Assembly: GCF_022811685.1 (NCBI RefSeq)
Contig: NZ_CP094532.1
Coordinates: 707,501-771,500 of the forward strand
Reading direction: 5' to 3'
Origin: Chryseobacterium suipulveris
GTDB taxonomy: Bacteria > Bacteroidota > Bacteroidia > Flavobacteriales > Weeksellaceae
DNA: 64,000 nt
The position numbers were made by a program, and so were the translations under genes. The notes beneath the pieces were generated by a model. The model did not search any database, was not told where the DNA came from, and was given only the letters and a program-made list of their open reading frames with translations. Of this stretch, positions 14,093-22,698 are shown piece after piece (the stretch's first letter is position 1; each line of letters starts with the position of its first letter).

Positions 14093-15928
14093 ATGAGTCT
14101 TATTTCTAAAAACGATCTGATCAAAGCATCGGGACTGAACAAAATTGGATTTTTGAAAAGTCCCGTCGCTGCTGCAATTATGAAGTTGACCAAGATCAAC
14201 GAGGTCAACAAGCTTTATGATATTCTGAAAGATAAGAAGGGAAAAGATTTCTTTGACTCTTTCGTGCGCGAAAGAGATTTGAAATATGTAGTCTTTGAAG
14301 AAGACCTTGCCAAGATTCCGAAAACGGGCCCATTTATTTTGGTTTCGAATCATCCGTTAGGAGCGATTGATGGAATTCTGATGACGAAGATTCTCACAGA
14401 AATTCGCCCTGATTTTAAGGTGATGGGAAATTTTCTTCTCGAGAAAATCAAACCGATGGAACCCTACGTAATTCCGGTCAATCCTTTTGAAGGAAGAAAA
14501 GAAGTTAAGAACAGTTCTATCGGAATGCGCGAAACCCTTAAACACCTTGAAAATGGTGGCTGTGTCGGGATTTTTCCTGCGGGTGAAGTTTCCAACAAAA
14601 ACAATGAATTCGGTGAAATCTTGGATAAAAAATGGGAGAAACCCGCACTGAAACTCATCAAAATGGCTAAAGTTCCTGTCGTTCCGATGTACTTTCACGC
14701 CAAGAACAGTGGTCTCTTTTACCAGATGTCAAAACTGCACCCGGATTTACAGACGTTAATGCTTCCTGCCGAGATGATGAACCGGCGCGAAAAACCAATC
14801 CGAATCAGGTTCGGTAAAGCAGTTTCGGTAAAGGTGATGGATGAGTTTGACTGGGAGGAATTAGGCGATTTTCTGCAGAAGAAAGTCTATATGCTCAAAT
14901 CCTATTATGAAAAACGGAGATCGATTGCGGAGCGGCTCAATATTCCCAACCTTAAAATTAATTTCACTTTAGGAAAGGAGGAAAACGTGGTGCAGAACAT
15001 CATCGATGAGACGCCCATGGACGATGTCTATCGAGATATCGAAAATCTTCGCCAAAACGATAAGATGCTTTTCCGCAATGCGGATTATGAAGTGTATTTT
15101 GCAACTTATGCCGAAATTCCTTCTGTGATGAGGGAAATCGGGAGACAACGCGAACTGACTTTCCGCAAAATTGGGGAGGGAAGCAATCTCCCATTCGACC
15201 TGGATGAGTACGACCAATACTACCACCATCTTTTTCTGTGGGACAATGCTGCCAAGAAATTGGCGGGAGCTTACCGAATGGCACTTGGTGCCGAAGTAAT
15301 GAAAAAGTACGGAATTGATGGGTTTTATACCAGTTCCCTGTTTGAGTTTGATCCGGAACTTCGTCCGTTTTTCAGGAAGGTGATCGAGATGGGACGTGCC
15401 TATATTTCCACCGAGTACCAGCAGAAACCTTTGCCGCTTTTCCTTTTGTGGAGAGGGATTGTGCACGTTTGTTTAAGAAATCCTGAGCATAAATTCCTGA
15501 TGGGAGGAGTGAGTATTTCGGATAAGTTTTCGGAATTCTCCAAATCTTTGATGATCGAGTTTATGCGCTCGAATTACTACGACTCCGCGGTTGCGCAGTA
15601 TATCCACCCGAAAAAGGAGTTCAAAGTGCGTTTGAAAGACCGCGACAAGAATCTTTTTTTCGACGAAGTGGAATCCGACCTGAACAAGCTCGACAAAATC
15701 ATCGACGATCTGGAGCCGGAAATGCGTTTGCCGGTGCTGATCAAGAAATACATCAAGCAGAATGCAAAAGTAATTTCCTTCAACGTTGATCCCAATTTCA
15801 ACGATGCGATCGACGGCTTGATGTACATCCGAATCAGCGAGCTCCCCGAAAGTACGATAAAACCTGTATTGGAAGAAATGAGCGAACAGATGGGGAAGGA
15901 AGAAAATAATCCTTCTGAAAATCAGTAG
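14093..15928 (+). CDS. olsF: Bifunctional OlsF-type aminolipid acyltransferase
   Basis: A 611-residue fusion. The N-terminal ~270 residues form a PlsC-type O-acyltransferase (catalytic NHPLGAIDG, acceptor motif FPAGEVS, then VPVVPMYFHA). The C-terminal ~300 residues form a GNAT-like N-acyltransferase of the OlsB/hemolysin-like type (EMGRAYISTEYQ, LWRGIV, FLMGGVSIS). This domain order is that of OlsF, described in Flavobacterium johnsoniae and Serratia, which makes ornithine lipids by N- and then O-acylation; glycine lipids in Bacteroides use separate homologues. The head-group amino acid cannot be told from sequence. Co-transcription with lysC is apparent. Confidence 0.78.
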   Translation: MSLISKNDLIKASGLNKIGFLKSPVAAAIMKLTKINEVNKLYDILKDKKGKDFFDSFVRERDLKYVVFEEDLAKIPKTGPFILVSNHPLGAIDGILMTKILTEIRPDFKVMGNFLLEKIKPMEPYVIPVNPFEGRKEVKNSSIGMRETLKHLENGGCVGIFPAGEVSNKNNEFGEILDKKWEKPALKLIKMAKVPVVPMYFHAKNSGLFYQMSKLHPDLQTLMLPAEMMNRREKPIRIRFGKAVSVKVMDEFDWEELGDFLQKKVYMLKSYYEKRRSIAERLNIPNLKINFTLGKEENVVQNIIDETPMDDVYRDIENLRQNDKMLFRNADYEVYFATYAEIPSVMREIGRQRELTFRKIGEGSNLPFDLDEYDQYYHHLFLWDNAAKKLAGAYRMALGAEVMKKYGIDGFYTSSLFEFDPELRPFFRKVIEMGRAYISTEYQQKPLPLFLLWRGIVHVCLRNPEHKFLMGGVSISDKFSEFSKSLMIEFMRSNYYDSAVAQYIHPKKEFKVRLKDRDKNLFFDEVESDLNKLDKIIDDLEPEMRLPVLIKKYIKQNAKVISFNVDPNFNDAIDGLMYIRISELPESTIKPVLEEMSEQMGKEENNPSENQ

Positions 15929-15963
15929 CTTTTTGAAAATAGCAAAAAAGTTGGCGAAAAAGT

Positions 15964-15994
15964 TTGTCCAATAAAGATAAAGTTACTATTTTTG
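15964..15994 (+). promoter_or_regulatory. tRNA-Phe promoter
   Basis: TTG (15964-15966), a 20-nt spacer and TATTTTTG (15987-15994) match the Bacteroidota sigma-A promoter exactly, 20 bp before the mature tRNA. It serves as the internal reference for the spacing used elsewhere in this annotation. Confidence 0.75.
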
Positions 15995-16014
15995 CCCCAC
16001 TCAATTAGAGAGAA

Positions 16015-16087
<73 letters not shown>

Positions 16088-16093
16088 CTTTAA

Positions 16094-16139
16094 AAAACCG
16101 TAACACGCTGAAATAAAGCAGGTTGCGGTTTTTTTTTTG
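16094..16139 (+). terminator. Terminator after tRNA-Phe
   Basis: AAAACCGTAAC and GTTGCGGTTTT form an 11-bp stem with one wobble pair, followed by a run of ten T residues. Confidence 0.8.
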
Positions 16140-16201
16140 TTCGAAATTGTGACCACATTTGTAACCGCTTTTTCTTTTTGTGGAGAAAAAGACACCTATT
16201 C

Positions 16202-16242
16202 ACCGCAAATAATGCGGTAAATAATTGCTATATTTACCGCAT
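16202..16242. promoter_or_regulatory. Palindromic ACCGCA region before the Fic gene
   Basis: ATGCGGTAAATA (16212-16223) and TATTTACCGCAT (16231-16242) are perfect 12-bp inverted arms with a 7-bp spacer. An extra ACCGCA (16202-16207) forms a second dyad with the left arm. The arms end 10 bp before the Fic ATG, consistent with an operator overlapping the promoter or with a structured leader. Confidence 0.6.
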
Positions 16243-16252
16243 AATCTACAAA

Positions 16253-17353
16253 ATGGCAGTTTACAACCATCAATTAAAACAGTGGCCAAATTTTTTCTGG
16301 CAAGATGATGAGTTAATCAATCTGCTTGCAGAAGTCCGTTATTTGCAGGGAAAACTGTTGGGCAAGGTCGAAAATTTAGGTTTTGAACTCAGGAATGAAG
16401 CCAATATGGAAACTTTAATTCAGGATGTAGTAAAATCATCGGAAATTGAGGGCGAAATCCTGAATCCAGAGCTGGTAAGGTCATCAATTGCGGTGCGTCT
16501 TGGTTTAGACTATTTTGGCAAAGAAAATAAGGATCGCCATATCGATGGTATCGTGGAAATGATGTTGGATGCAACTCAAAATTCAGACAAAACACTTACC
16601 AATGATCGATTATTCGGATGGCATTCGGTCTTGTTTCCCACCGGAAGAAGCGGAATGTATAAGATAGAGGTTGCAAAATGGAGGATGGGTGATATGCAGG
16701 TGGTTTCAGGAGCAATGGGAAGAGAAAAAGTTCATTTTGAAGCACCTAAGGCGGATGTTTTAGAAAAAGAAATGAACAAATTTTTCCAATGGTTCAACAG
16801 TGAGCAGGAATTAGATATGATCTTGAAAGCGGCAATTGCGCATCTTTGGTTTGTAACCATTCACCCTTTTGATGATGGAAATGGAAGAATAGCGAGAGCA
16901 ATTGCCGATATGCAACTGTCTAAAGCGGATGGTGTAAATCAAAGGTTCTACAGTATGTCCACACAGATTAATGCTGATAAAAAATCGTACTACTCGATAC
17001 TTGAGAAAACTCAAAAAAGCGATTTGGATATTACGGATTGGCTTGTGTGGTTTTTGAAATGTTTGAAAGAAGCCATCATCAACTCAGGAGAAATCATTGA
17101 CAAAGTTTTGATAAAGCATGATTTCTTACTCCAGAATAATTTCAAAATTGCGAATGAGCGTCAGAAATTGATCATTACAAAAATGTTGGACGGATTCACA
17201 GGCAACCTCACTACTTCCAAGTATGCCAAGATTACAAAAACATCTACTGATACGGCACTTCGCGATATCACGGATTTAGTTGAGAAAGGGATATTTCTGA
17301 AATCTGATTCCGGAGGTCGTAGTACTTTTTATGTGCTAAATTTAAGCAGGTAA
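16253..17353 (+). CDS. Fic-family AMP-transferase with N-terminal DUF4172-like and C-terminal DNA-binding-like domains
   Basis: A 366-residue Fic protein. The catalytic motif HPFDDGNGRIAR (204-215) is intact, so nucleotide transfer (usually AMPylation) is expected. An N-terminal inhibitory-helix motif SSEIEG (62-67) fits (S/T)xxxE(G/N), the class II self-inhibited type. The C-terminus (about 300-366, TSKYAKITKTSTDTALRDITDLV) looks like a winged helix, so it could bind DNA. The palindrome just upstream suggests autoregulation. The start at 16253 follows that palindrome; an upstream in-frame start would lie inside it. The target is unknown. Confidence 0.85.
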   Translation: MAVYNHQLKQWPNFFWQDDELINLLAEVRYLQGKLLGKVENLGFELRNEANMETLIQDVVKSSEIEGEILNPELVRSSIAVRLGLDYFGKENKDRHIDGIVEMMLDATQNSDKTLTNDRLFGWHSVLFPTGRSGMYKIEVAKWRMGDMQVVSGAMGREKVHFEAPKADVLEKEMNKFFQWFNSEQELDMILKAAIAHLWFVTIHPFDDGNGRIARAIADMQLSKADGVNQRFYSMSTQINADKKSYYSILEKTQKSDLDITDWLVWFLKCLKEAIINSGEIIDKVLIKHDFLLQNNFKIANERQKLIITKMLDGFTGNLTTSKYAKITKTSTDTALRDITDLVEKGIFLKSDSGGRSTFYVLNLSR

Positions 17354-17401
17354 ATTTAGATTCTTTCCAACTCATGGGTTGAAATTGTAGTTAGTCCAAT
17401 T

Positions 17402-17889
17402 TTATTTTGAACTAATTTTCAAGCTTTTGATGATTTCCCGCAGATCTAAAATTTGATTTTTTGACATCGCCCTTTTTGGAGAAAGTCCAAACATATTATT
17501 TGAGTAAAAAAATAGAAACCAGGAATTTGTTTCTTCGACTTTGTAAACAGTATTCCAGGAAACTTCAGCTTTGTTTCATCTGAAATATCCGTCATTTTCT
17601 CATCGGTAATTTCTGAAATCACTCGCTGTTGAAGAGGTTTGCTTGAACGGTATTCTCGCTTGAATCTGAAATAATTGATGATTGGCGCTACAATCACGAA
17701 ATAAAAAGTAATCAGTAAAATAAAGACCCCAAACTGGCTGTATCTTCCAAATACAACAAGCTCACGAAGTTCTTTCATTGCTAGTGCCATAAAAACAATC
17801 ATTGCAAAAATGTAAGACGGTTTTCTATAAGCTAAGAAAAACCGTAGTTTAATAAATTCTTTCTCTTGTATTTGATATTCAAATTTCAT
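17402..17889 (-). pseudogene. YcxB-like membrane protein gene with a -1 frameshift
   Basis: The gene starts MKFEYQIQEKEFIKLRFF and has two membrane helices (about 27-42 and 52-70), then a domain that in this frame ends in an atypical basic tail at 17446. One frame over, the sequence reads AEVSWNTVYKVEETNSWFLF and continues to MFGLSPKRAMSKNQILDLRE and the stop at 17402, which is the normal YcxB-like C-terminus. The frame changes at the AAA run at 17570-17572, where one A appears to be missing (GATGAAACAAAGCT). It is either a recent null mutation or a sequencing error. The repaired protein would be about 160 residues. Confidence 0.75.
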
Positions 17890-17901
17890 AATGATTGTAT
17901 C

Positions 17902-20052
17902 TTAAATCCGCTCTAACTCATCTGCAGAAATCTGCGTTTTGAAGGTGCCGTAATTCACCGTCACTTTTCCGTTTTTGTGGATTTCGATGATGGTTCCTAC
18001 GGAAGTTGAGCCAGAAATTCTCACACGCTGTCCGACTTTGATCCAAACGCCGCGCTCCTTTTTCTTTTTCTCCTCCAGTTTTTCGTGGGTTTCGGCGATT
18101 CGTTCCTGAACGTTTTCCTTTTTCAGCTGTTGGGTAATTTTACGCTTGATGACCTGCAGTTTTTTCGATTCGTCCTTGTCGGAACCGAGTTTGCGGAATT
18201 TTTCCTGCTCAAGGATTTTCACGAAATCTTTCACCACATCTTTTCTGGATTTTCCTTTTACATAAGAGTCGATAAATCCCTCAATCTTGTTCCCGAACTG
18301 AAGTTTGCGGTGCTCTTCTTCGTATAATTTTTGAAAGTTAAAAAGTTTTTGCTGAAGTTGCTCGTTCAGTTTTTCCAGATTTTCTCGTTTGTTTTGGGTA
18401 GATTCTTTTTGCTCTGTTAAATTCGATTTTAATTTTTCGACCTCAAATTTTTCCTGCTGAAGTTTTACAATCGTTTTGTCGAGGTTCACAATGTCGTGTT
18501 CTACCTTTTTCTTGGCTGCATTGATGATGAACCTCGGAATTCGGTTTTTCTCCGCAACTTCAAAGGTGAACGAACTTCCGGCTTGTCCGACTTCCAGTTT
18601 ATAGAGTGGTTCCAGAGAATTTTCGTCGAAAAGCATCGCCGCATTGGTCGCATTGGGAAGCTGTTCCACCACCAGTTTGATATTGGTATAATGCGTAGTG
18701 ATGATGGCGAAAGATTTCTTGTCATAGAAAAACTCCAGAAAACTTTCTGCTAACGCTCCACCCAATTCCGGATCGGAACCAGTCCCAAATTCGTCGATCA
18801 GCAAAAGTGTTTCTGCATCGGCTTCCCGGATGATTTTCGACATTTTTTTCAGGCGGGAAGAGTAGGTGGAAAGGTGGTTTTCAATCGACTGGTTATCACC
18901 GATGTCGGTCATTATTTTGTCGAAGAAAAACATTTCCGATTTTGGATGCAGCGGAACCAGAATGCCGCTCTGAATCATCAGTTGCAGCAATCCGACTGTT
19001 TTTAAGGTGATGGATTTTCCACCCGCGTTCGGTCCCGAAATACAGAGGATTCTGTTGTGTTCGGTTAAAGTAAGCGTCTGTGGAAATATCTGTTTGTTTT
19101 CCGCGCGATTTCGGATCAAAAGCAGTGGATGATATGCGTCTTTCAGCCGTAAAGTCTTGTGTCGGTTGATCTGTGGAAGAACGCCTCCGATCATTTCGGC
19201 AAATTTGGCTTTTGCCCGGGTTAAGTCAAGATCGAAAATATAATTTTGGTAATCAGAAAGATGTGGCTGGAATTCTGAAATTTCAGCGGTGAGTTTTCGT
19301 AGAATTTTATCGACTTCCTTTTTTTCTTCCTCCAGATTTTCTCTCAGTTTAAACTGGTGCTTTACCACAGATTCGGGTTGGATGTAGGTAATAGAACCCG
19401 TTTTTGAAACTCCTAAAACTCTTCCCGAAACTCTTTTCTTAAAACCCGATTTTACCGCCAAAACTCTTTGGTCATCAATAATACTTTCCCGGATTTCATC
19501 TAAAAAATCGGTGGAAGCCAAGGAAGCCAAAGTTCGGTTGAAGTTTTCCTGAATGGCTTTTCGGGCGTGCTGGATTTCCGTTCTTAAAACTTTCAGTTCT
19601 GCAGATGCCTCGCTTTTCACTTCGCCGAAACGGTTGAAAACACGGTCGATTTTGTCAATGATTTCCTTGCGGTATTCCAAATCTTTAACATCATTATTCA
19701 GGTTCAGAAACAAGTCTTCGTAGGTGGGGTAAAATTTCTGCAGCTTCCCGATTTGCTGGGTGATATTTTTAATTTTGATGAATCCGTTGTTTTCCAGACG
19801 GAAATTTTCGATCATCATCAGTTTCAGTTCGGTTTCAATATCTTCGTATTCATCGAAGGGAATGGCGTTTTCGCTTTCGAAACTCGATAAATATTCTGCA
19901 ACTTTCTTTAATGAAATTTCTGCTTCGTCAATAGGAAGGGGGAGAAGTTCTGATATCCTTTCCGCGATTTTCGGGGAATAGGCAAAAGGTGAAATTTCCG
20001 CGAGAAGCTCGGGAAATTCAAGTTCGTTTAAATCGTCTTGTTGGATGTGCAC
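17902..20052 (-). CDS. mutS2: MutS2-type ATPase lacking the Smr nuclease domain
   Basis: A MutS-superfamily ATPase of 716 residues. It has the core/clamp helices (residues 1-300), Walker A GPNAGGKSIT, Walker B LLLIDEFGTGSDPELGG, ITTHYTNIK, a long coiled coil (about 490-590) and a C-terminal KOW/SH3-like segment (GQRVRISGSTSVGTIIEI). MutS2 acts on recombination intermediates or collided ribosomes. The C-terminal Smr domain of Bacillus MutS2 is absent; the protein ends just after the SH3-like segment. It starts with GTG; the -7 box TATTTTTG ends 4 nt upstream, so the message is probably leaderless. Confidence 0.88.
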   Translation of the reverse strand: MHIQQDDLNELEFPELLAEISPFAYSPKIAERISELLPLPIDEAEISLKKVAEYLSSFESENAIPFDEYEDIETELKLMMIENFRLENNGFIKIKNITQQIGKLQKFYPTYEDLFLNLNNDVKDLEYRKEIIDKIDRVFNRFGEVKSEASAELKVLRTEIQHARKAIQENFNRTLASLASTDFLDEIRESIIDDQRVLAVKSGFKKRVSGRVLGVSKTGSITYIQPESVVKHQFKLRENLEEEKKEVDKILRKLTAEISEFQPHLSDYQNYIFDLDLTRAKAKFAEMIGGVLPQINRHKTLRLKDAYHPLLLIRNRAENKQIFPQTLTLTEHNRILCISGPNAGGKSITLKTVGLLQLMIQSGILVPLHPKSEMFFFDKIMTDIGDNQSIENHLSTYSSRLKKMSKIIREADAETLLLIDEFGTGSDPELGGALAESFLEFFYDKKSFAIITTHYTNIKLVVEQLPNATNAAMLFDENSLEPLYKLEVGQAGSSFTFEVAEKNRIPRFIINAAKKKVEHDIVNLDKTIVKLQQEKFEVEKLKSNLTEQKESTQNKRENLEKLNEQLQQKLFNFQKLYEEEHRKLQFGNKIEGFIDSYVKGKSRKDVVKDFVKILEQEKFRKLGSDKDESKKLQVIKRKITQQLKKENVQERIAETHEKLEEKKKKERGVWIKVGQRVRISGSTSVGTIIEIHKNGKVTVNYGTFKTQISADELERI

Positions 20053-20056
20053 GGAG

Positions 20057-20064
20057 CAAAAATA
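20057..20064 (-). promoter_or_regulatory. -7 box of a leaderless mutS2 promoter
   Basis: TATTTTTG on the minus strand, separated from the GTG start codon by CTCC. There is no in-frame ATG nearby that would give a complete protein. Confidence 0.6.
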
Positions 20065-20153
20065 ATCAATTTAAAAATGTTTTCACTTGAAATTCGCAAT
20101 CTCAAAAGTGGAAAGGTAATTGCAGAAGATTGATGAACCAAATCAAATGAATT

Positions 20154-20846
20154 ATGAAAAAGCTCTTTTTAGCAGCGGTGTTTTTCGCAATAGCTTCTTG
20201 CAGCGAGAAGAAAGAAATCACCGAAGAAACCGCAAAGTCTACTGATACCGTCACTTTAAAGCAAGATTCGGCAAAGGTGGTTGTCTCTAAAAATCAACAG
20301 TTTTTAGATAAATTCAAAATAATTGAACTTGATTCAACCCGGTTTGTTTCTCCAGATTACGATGTAAAAAATGTGGGTCCTTCATTAACAAAGAAAGAAA
20401 TGGAATTGTTCCCTAAATCATTGAATGTGGATTCTTTTGTTGGCGAACAGTCGGATTTTCAGGCATACGCGAAATTTGAAATCAATCCGCAGTTGTTGGG
20501 TTTGGTTGCAAGAATGCCGGGAGAATATTCTTTTACTGCTCTGAAACTTTTTTTCTATGACAAAACCAAAGACGAAATTTTGCCTCAATATTTTGAAGTT
20601 GCCGATAAAATGGGAGACGCAGGTTACTCTGAAGAAATAAAAAGCTGGCTATGGAAAGAAGGAAACCAACTGAAATCATTGACCTATTATTGGACAAAAG
20701 TTGAGAAAATCGAACCGGATGATCCTACTCGAGAATCGCAAACCAACGATTATTATCTCATCAAACTTTCACCGGAAAAAATTGATACCGCAAGAATTTC
20801 AAAAGCCAACTTGGGTAAATTTCAGAAACTTTTGAATCAGAAATAA
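20154..20846 (+). CDS. Lipoprotein of unknown function
   Basis: A 230-residue protein with signal peptide and lipobox IASC (Cys16), then an acidic/Thr-rich linker (SEKKEITEETAKSTD) and a compact alpha/beta domain from about residue 45 (LDKFKIIELDSTRFVSPDYD, LKLFFYDKTKDEILPQYFEV). I do not recognise a family. It is 34 bp upstream of ung on the same strand, but ung has its own -7 box, so no functional link is implied. Confidence 0.75.
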   Translation: MKKLFLAAVFFAIASCSEKKEITEETAKSTDTVTLKQDSAKVVVSKNQQFLDKFKIIELDSTRFVSPDYDVKNVGPSLTKKEMELFPKSLNVDSFVGEQSDFQAYAKFEINPQLLGLVARMPGEYSFTALKLFFYDKTKDEILPQYFEVADKMGDAGYSEEIKSWLWKEGNQLKSLTYYWTKVEKIEPDDPTRESQTNDYYLIKLSPEKIDTARISKANLGKFQKLLNQK

Positions 20847-20851
20847 ACCTT

Positions 20852-20859
20852 TATTTTTG
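20852..20859 (+). promoter_or_regulatory. -7 box upstream of ung
   Basis: TATTTTTG, perfect match to TAnnTTTG, 21 bp before the ung start. Confidence 0.5.
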
Positions 20860-20880
20860 CATCACTCATCACCATCACTC
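20860..20880. repeat. CATCACT/CATCACC heptamers abutting the ung start
   Basis: Units of the type TCACTCA / TCACCAT / CACTCAT fill the 21 bp between the -7 box and the ATG, so the whole leader of ung consists of repeat sequence. A similar ATCACCC array abuts the epimerase start at 26.85 kb. Confidence 0.55.
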
Positions 20881-21528
20881 ATGAACCAAACCTGGACTGA
20901 AATTCTCGCTCCCATTAAAAATTCCGATTACTTCAAAACGCTTTGGCAAAAAGTAAAAGAAGAATATGCTTCCTCAAAATGTTTCCCGCCAAAAAATCAG
21001 ATTTTCAGAGCTATAGAGTTAACTCCATTTGAAAATGTGAAAGTGGTCATTATCGGACAGGATCCTTATCACAATGATTTCCAGGCGAATGGATTGTGTT
21101 TTTCGGTTTCGGAAGAAGTTGCTGCTCCGCCTTCATTAAAAAATATTTTTACCGAACTAAAGGAAGATTTGGGAATTCTTCGAACCAAAAAGGAACTCGA
21201 CGATTGGGCGGAACAGGGAGTTTTGCTGCTCAATGCGACACTTTCGGTAAAAGCTCATTCGCCAAATTCACACAAAGATTTGGGTTGGGAAAAATTCACT
21301 GATTTTGTCATTAAAGAAATTTCTGAGAAAAAGGAAAATGTGGTGTTCGTTTTGTGGGGCGCGTTTGCACAAAAAAAGGAGGAACTAATCGATTCCTCCA
21401 AACATTTTATCATTAAATCTGCGCATCCATCGCCGTTTTCGGTGTACCGTGGCTTTTACGGAAGCAGACCTTTTTCAAAAATAAATGATTATTTAAAATC
21501 CAAAAACTTAGAAGCTATTTCGTGGTAG
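20881..21528 (+). CDS. ung: Uracil-DNA glycosylase (family 1)
   Basis: Removes uracil from DNA in base-excision repair. The 215-residue protein has the water-activating motif GQDPYHNDFQANGLCFSV (split: Asp in GQDPYH), LLLNATLSV, VFVLWGAFAQKK and the minor-groove loop HPSPFSVYRGF, all diagnostic of UDG family 1. The start is MNQTWTEIL; an in-frame ATG 8 codons earlier lies in the repeat leader next to the -7 box. The 3' end overlaps the convergent lipoprotein gene by 14 bp. Confidence 0.96.
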   Translation: MNQTWTEILAPIKNSDYFKTLWQKVKEEYASSKCFPPKNQIFRAIELTPFENVKVVIIGQDPYHNDFQANGLCFSVSEEVAAPPSLKNIFTELKEDLGILRTKKELDDWAEQGVLLLNATLSVKAHSPNSHKDLGWEKFTDFVIKEISEKKENVVFVLWGAFAQKKEELIDSSKHFIIKSAHPSPFSVYRGFYGSRPFSKINDYLKSKNLEAISW

Positions 21529-22135
21529 TACCACCTTTCGTAGCTGGCGTTGCTGCTGCTTTTTCGAATTTCAAACCGATTTTATATTTTCCTTTCAATT
21601 GTTTATATCCTTTATCTGAAGTAGTTTCAGGAGTCAAAGAAACTAGCGTAACATTATAACCGTTGAAGTTCTGAGTTTTTGCCAGTCCTTTGTTGGCATC
21701 GTTCATTGTGCTTAATCTCAAAGTTTGCGGTCGTGTATAGGTTCCCATAAATTCCACTTCGGCGGTTGCGGCACCTTCCCAGATACAGTTCACGTCTTTC
21801 GGACATCGGCTGTCTTCGGTGATTTGTTTGAAAGTCACATTCATTTGCTGTTCCTTCAGGAAAGTATTTTCACCTTCAGCTAGGTAAACTGTTGCTTTTT
21901 TTTGTGCCTCCATTGCTGCTGCTTCTCTTTTTGCCTGCTCTATCGCTTCCTTATCGGGAGGCATTCCTGGAGCCATCTCTTGTTCGCCGGTTTTAGTCGG
22001 TGTTGAAACTGTTCCCGTTGTAGTTTTTGGAGTAGCGGTTTCAGTTTTTTCTGAAGTAGATTTTGTGGTTTGCTGATTTTGACACGTTGCCAAAGTTAGC
22101 ATCCCGAAAGTGGCGAGAACAATTCTGTGTAACAT
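21515..22135 (-). CDS. Lipoprotein with a CPKDVNCIWEG-type domain
   Basis: A 206-residue predicted lipoprotein (lipobox LATC), followed by a long Thr/Lys-rich linker and a helical patch (DKEAIEQAKREAAAMEAQKK). The C-terminal domain contains SRCPKDVNCIWEGAA, a signature of small Bacteroidota lipoprotein domains with a Cys-Cys pair, and ends in a beta strand KGKYKIGLKFEKA. The ATG at 22135 is preferred; an earlier in-frame start would be TTG. It follows the DUF456 gene by 5 bp, so the two form an operon. Function unknown. Confidence 0.75.
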   Translation of the reverse strand: MLHRIVLATFGMLTLATCQNQQTTKSTSEKTETATPKTTTGTVSTPTKTGEQEMAPGMPPDKEAIEQAKREAAAMEAQKKATVYLAEGENTFLKEQQMNVTFKQITEDSRCPKDVNCIWEGAATAEVEFMGTYTRPQTLRLSTMNDANKGLAKTQNFNGYNVTLVSLTPETTSDKGYKQLKGKYKIGLKFEKAAATPATKGGTTTK

Positions 22136-22140
22136 GACTT

Positions 22141-22632
22141 TCAATTTTTAAACATATCTAAAATAACCACCAAAAACATTGCCAAAGCAACAATGAAATT
22201 AAAGCCGGTTCCGTAAATAAACCCTATGAATGCACCTTTGGTGGAGTTCAGCGCTTTCTTTTTGTCGTTCGCATCGTGAAGAAGTTCGCCGATGAAAACT
22301 CCTAGAAACATCCCGATCAAGAAACCGAACGGAATCGGAATGAAAAACATTCCTGCAAAAGTCCCGATTACCGAACCGACGCTTCCCCAACGAGTTCCGC
22401 CGTATTTCCTGTTAGTTCTTGCGGGTATCACATAATTCAAGACGACCGAAATCGCCGTGAGTGCCACAAAAATCCAGACATAACCCATAGAAAGCGGAGC
22501 ATCGGTACCAAATTTATAAATCAGCAAACCGCAGATACTTAGCAAAAGTCCGGGCAAAACAGGAATAAAAGTTCCCAGAATTCCGACAATCATTAAAACA
22601 ATGCAGACCAGATAAATGATACTGTTGTCCAT
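22141..22632 (-). CDS. DUF456-family membrane protein
   Basis: A 163-residue integral membrane protein with four or five helices and the glycine-rich segments typical of DUF456: IVGILGTFIPVLPG near the N-terminus, GGTRWGSVGSVIGTFAG in the middle, and GVFIGELL plus STKGAFIGFIYGTG towards the end. No biochemical function is established for the family. It is divergent from mscS, 66 bp apart, and is followed by the lipoprotein gene. Confidence 0.85.
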   Translation of the reverse strand: MDNSIIYLVCIVLMIVGILGTFIPVLPGLLLSICGLLIYKFGTDAPLSMGYVWIFVALTAISVVLNYVIPARTNRKYGGTRWGSVGSVIGTFAGMFFIPIPFGFLIGMFLGVFIGELLHDANDKKKALNSTKGAFIGFIYGTGFNFIVALAMFLVVILDMFKN

Positions 22633-22685
22633 CTCTAATTTTTGTTAAAAATAATTATTAATCTGCGAATGACAAACAGTTTTCT

Positions 22686-22693
22686 TATTTTTG
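22686..22693 (+). promoter_or_regulatory. -7 box of a leaderless mscS promoter
   Basis: TATTTTTG ends 5 nt before the ATG at 22699. Two in-frame start codons further upstream would lie inside or above this promoter. Confidence 0.55.
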
Positions 22694-22698
22694 TGGGG

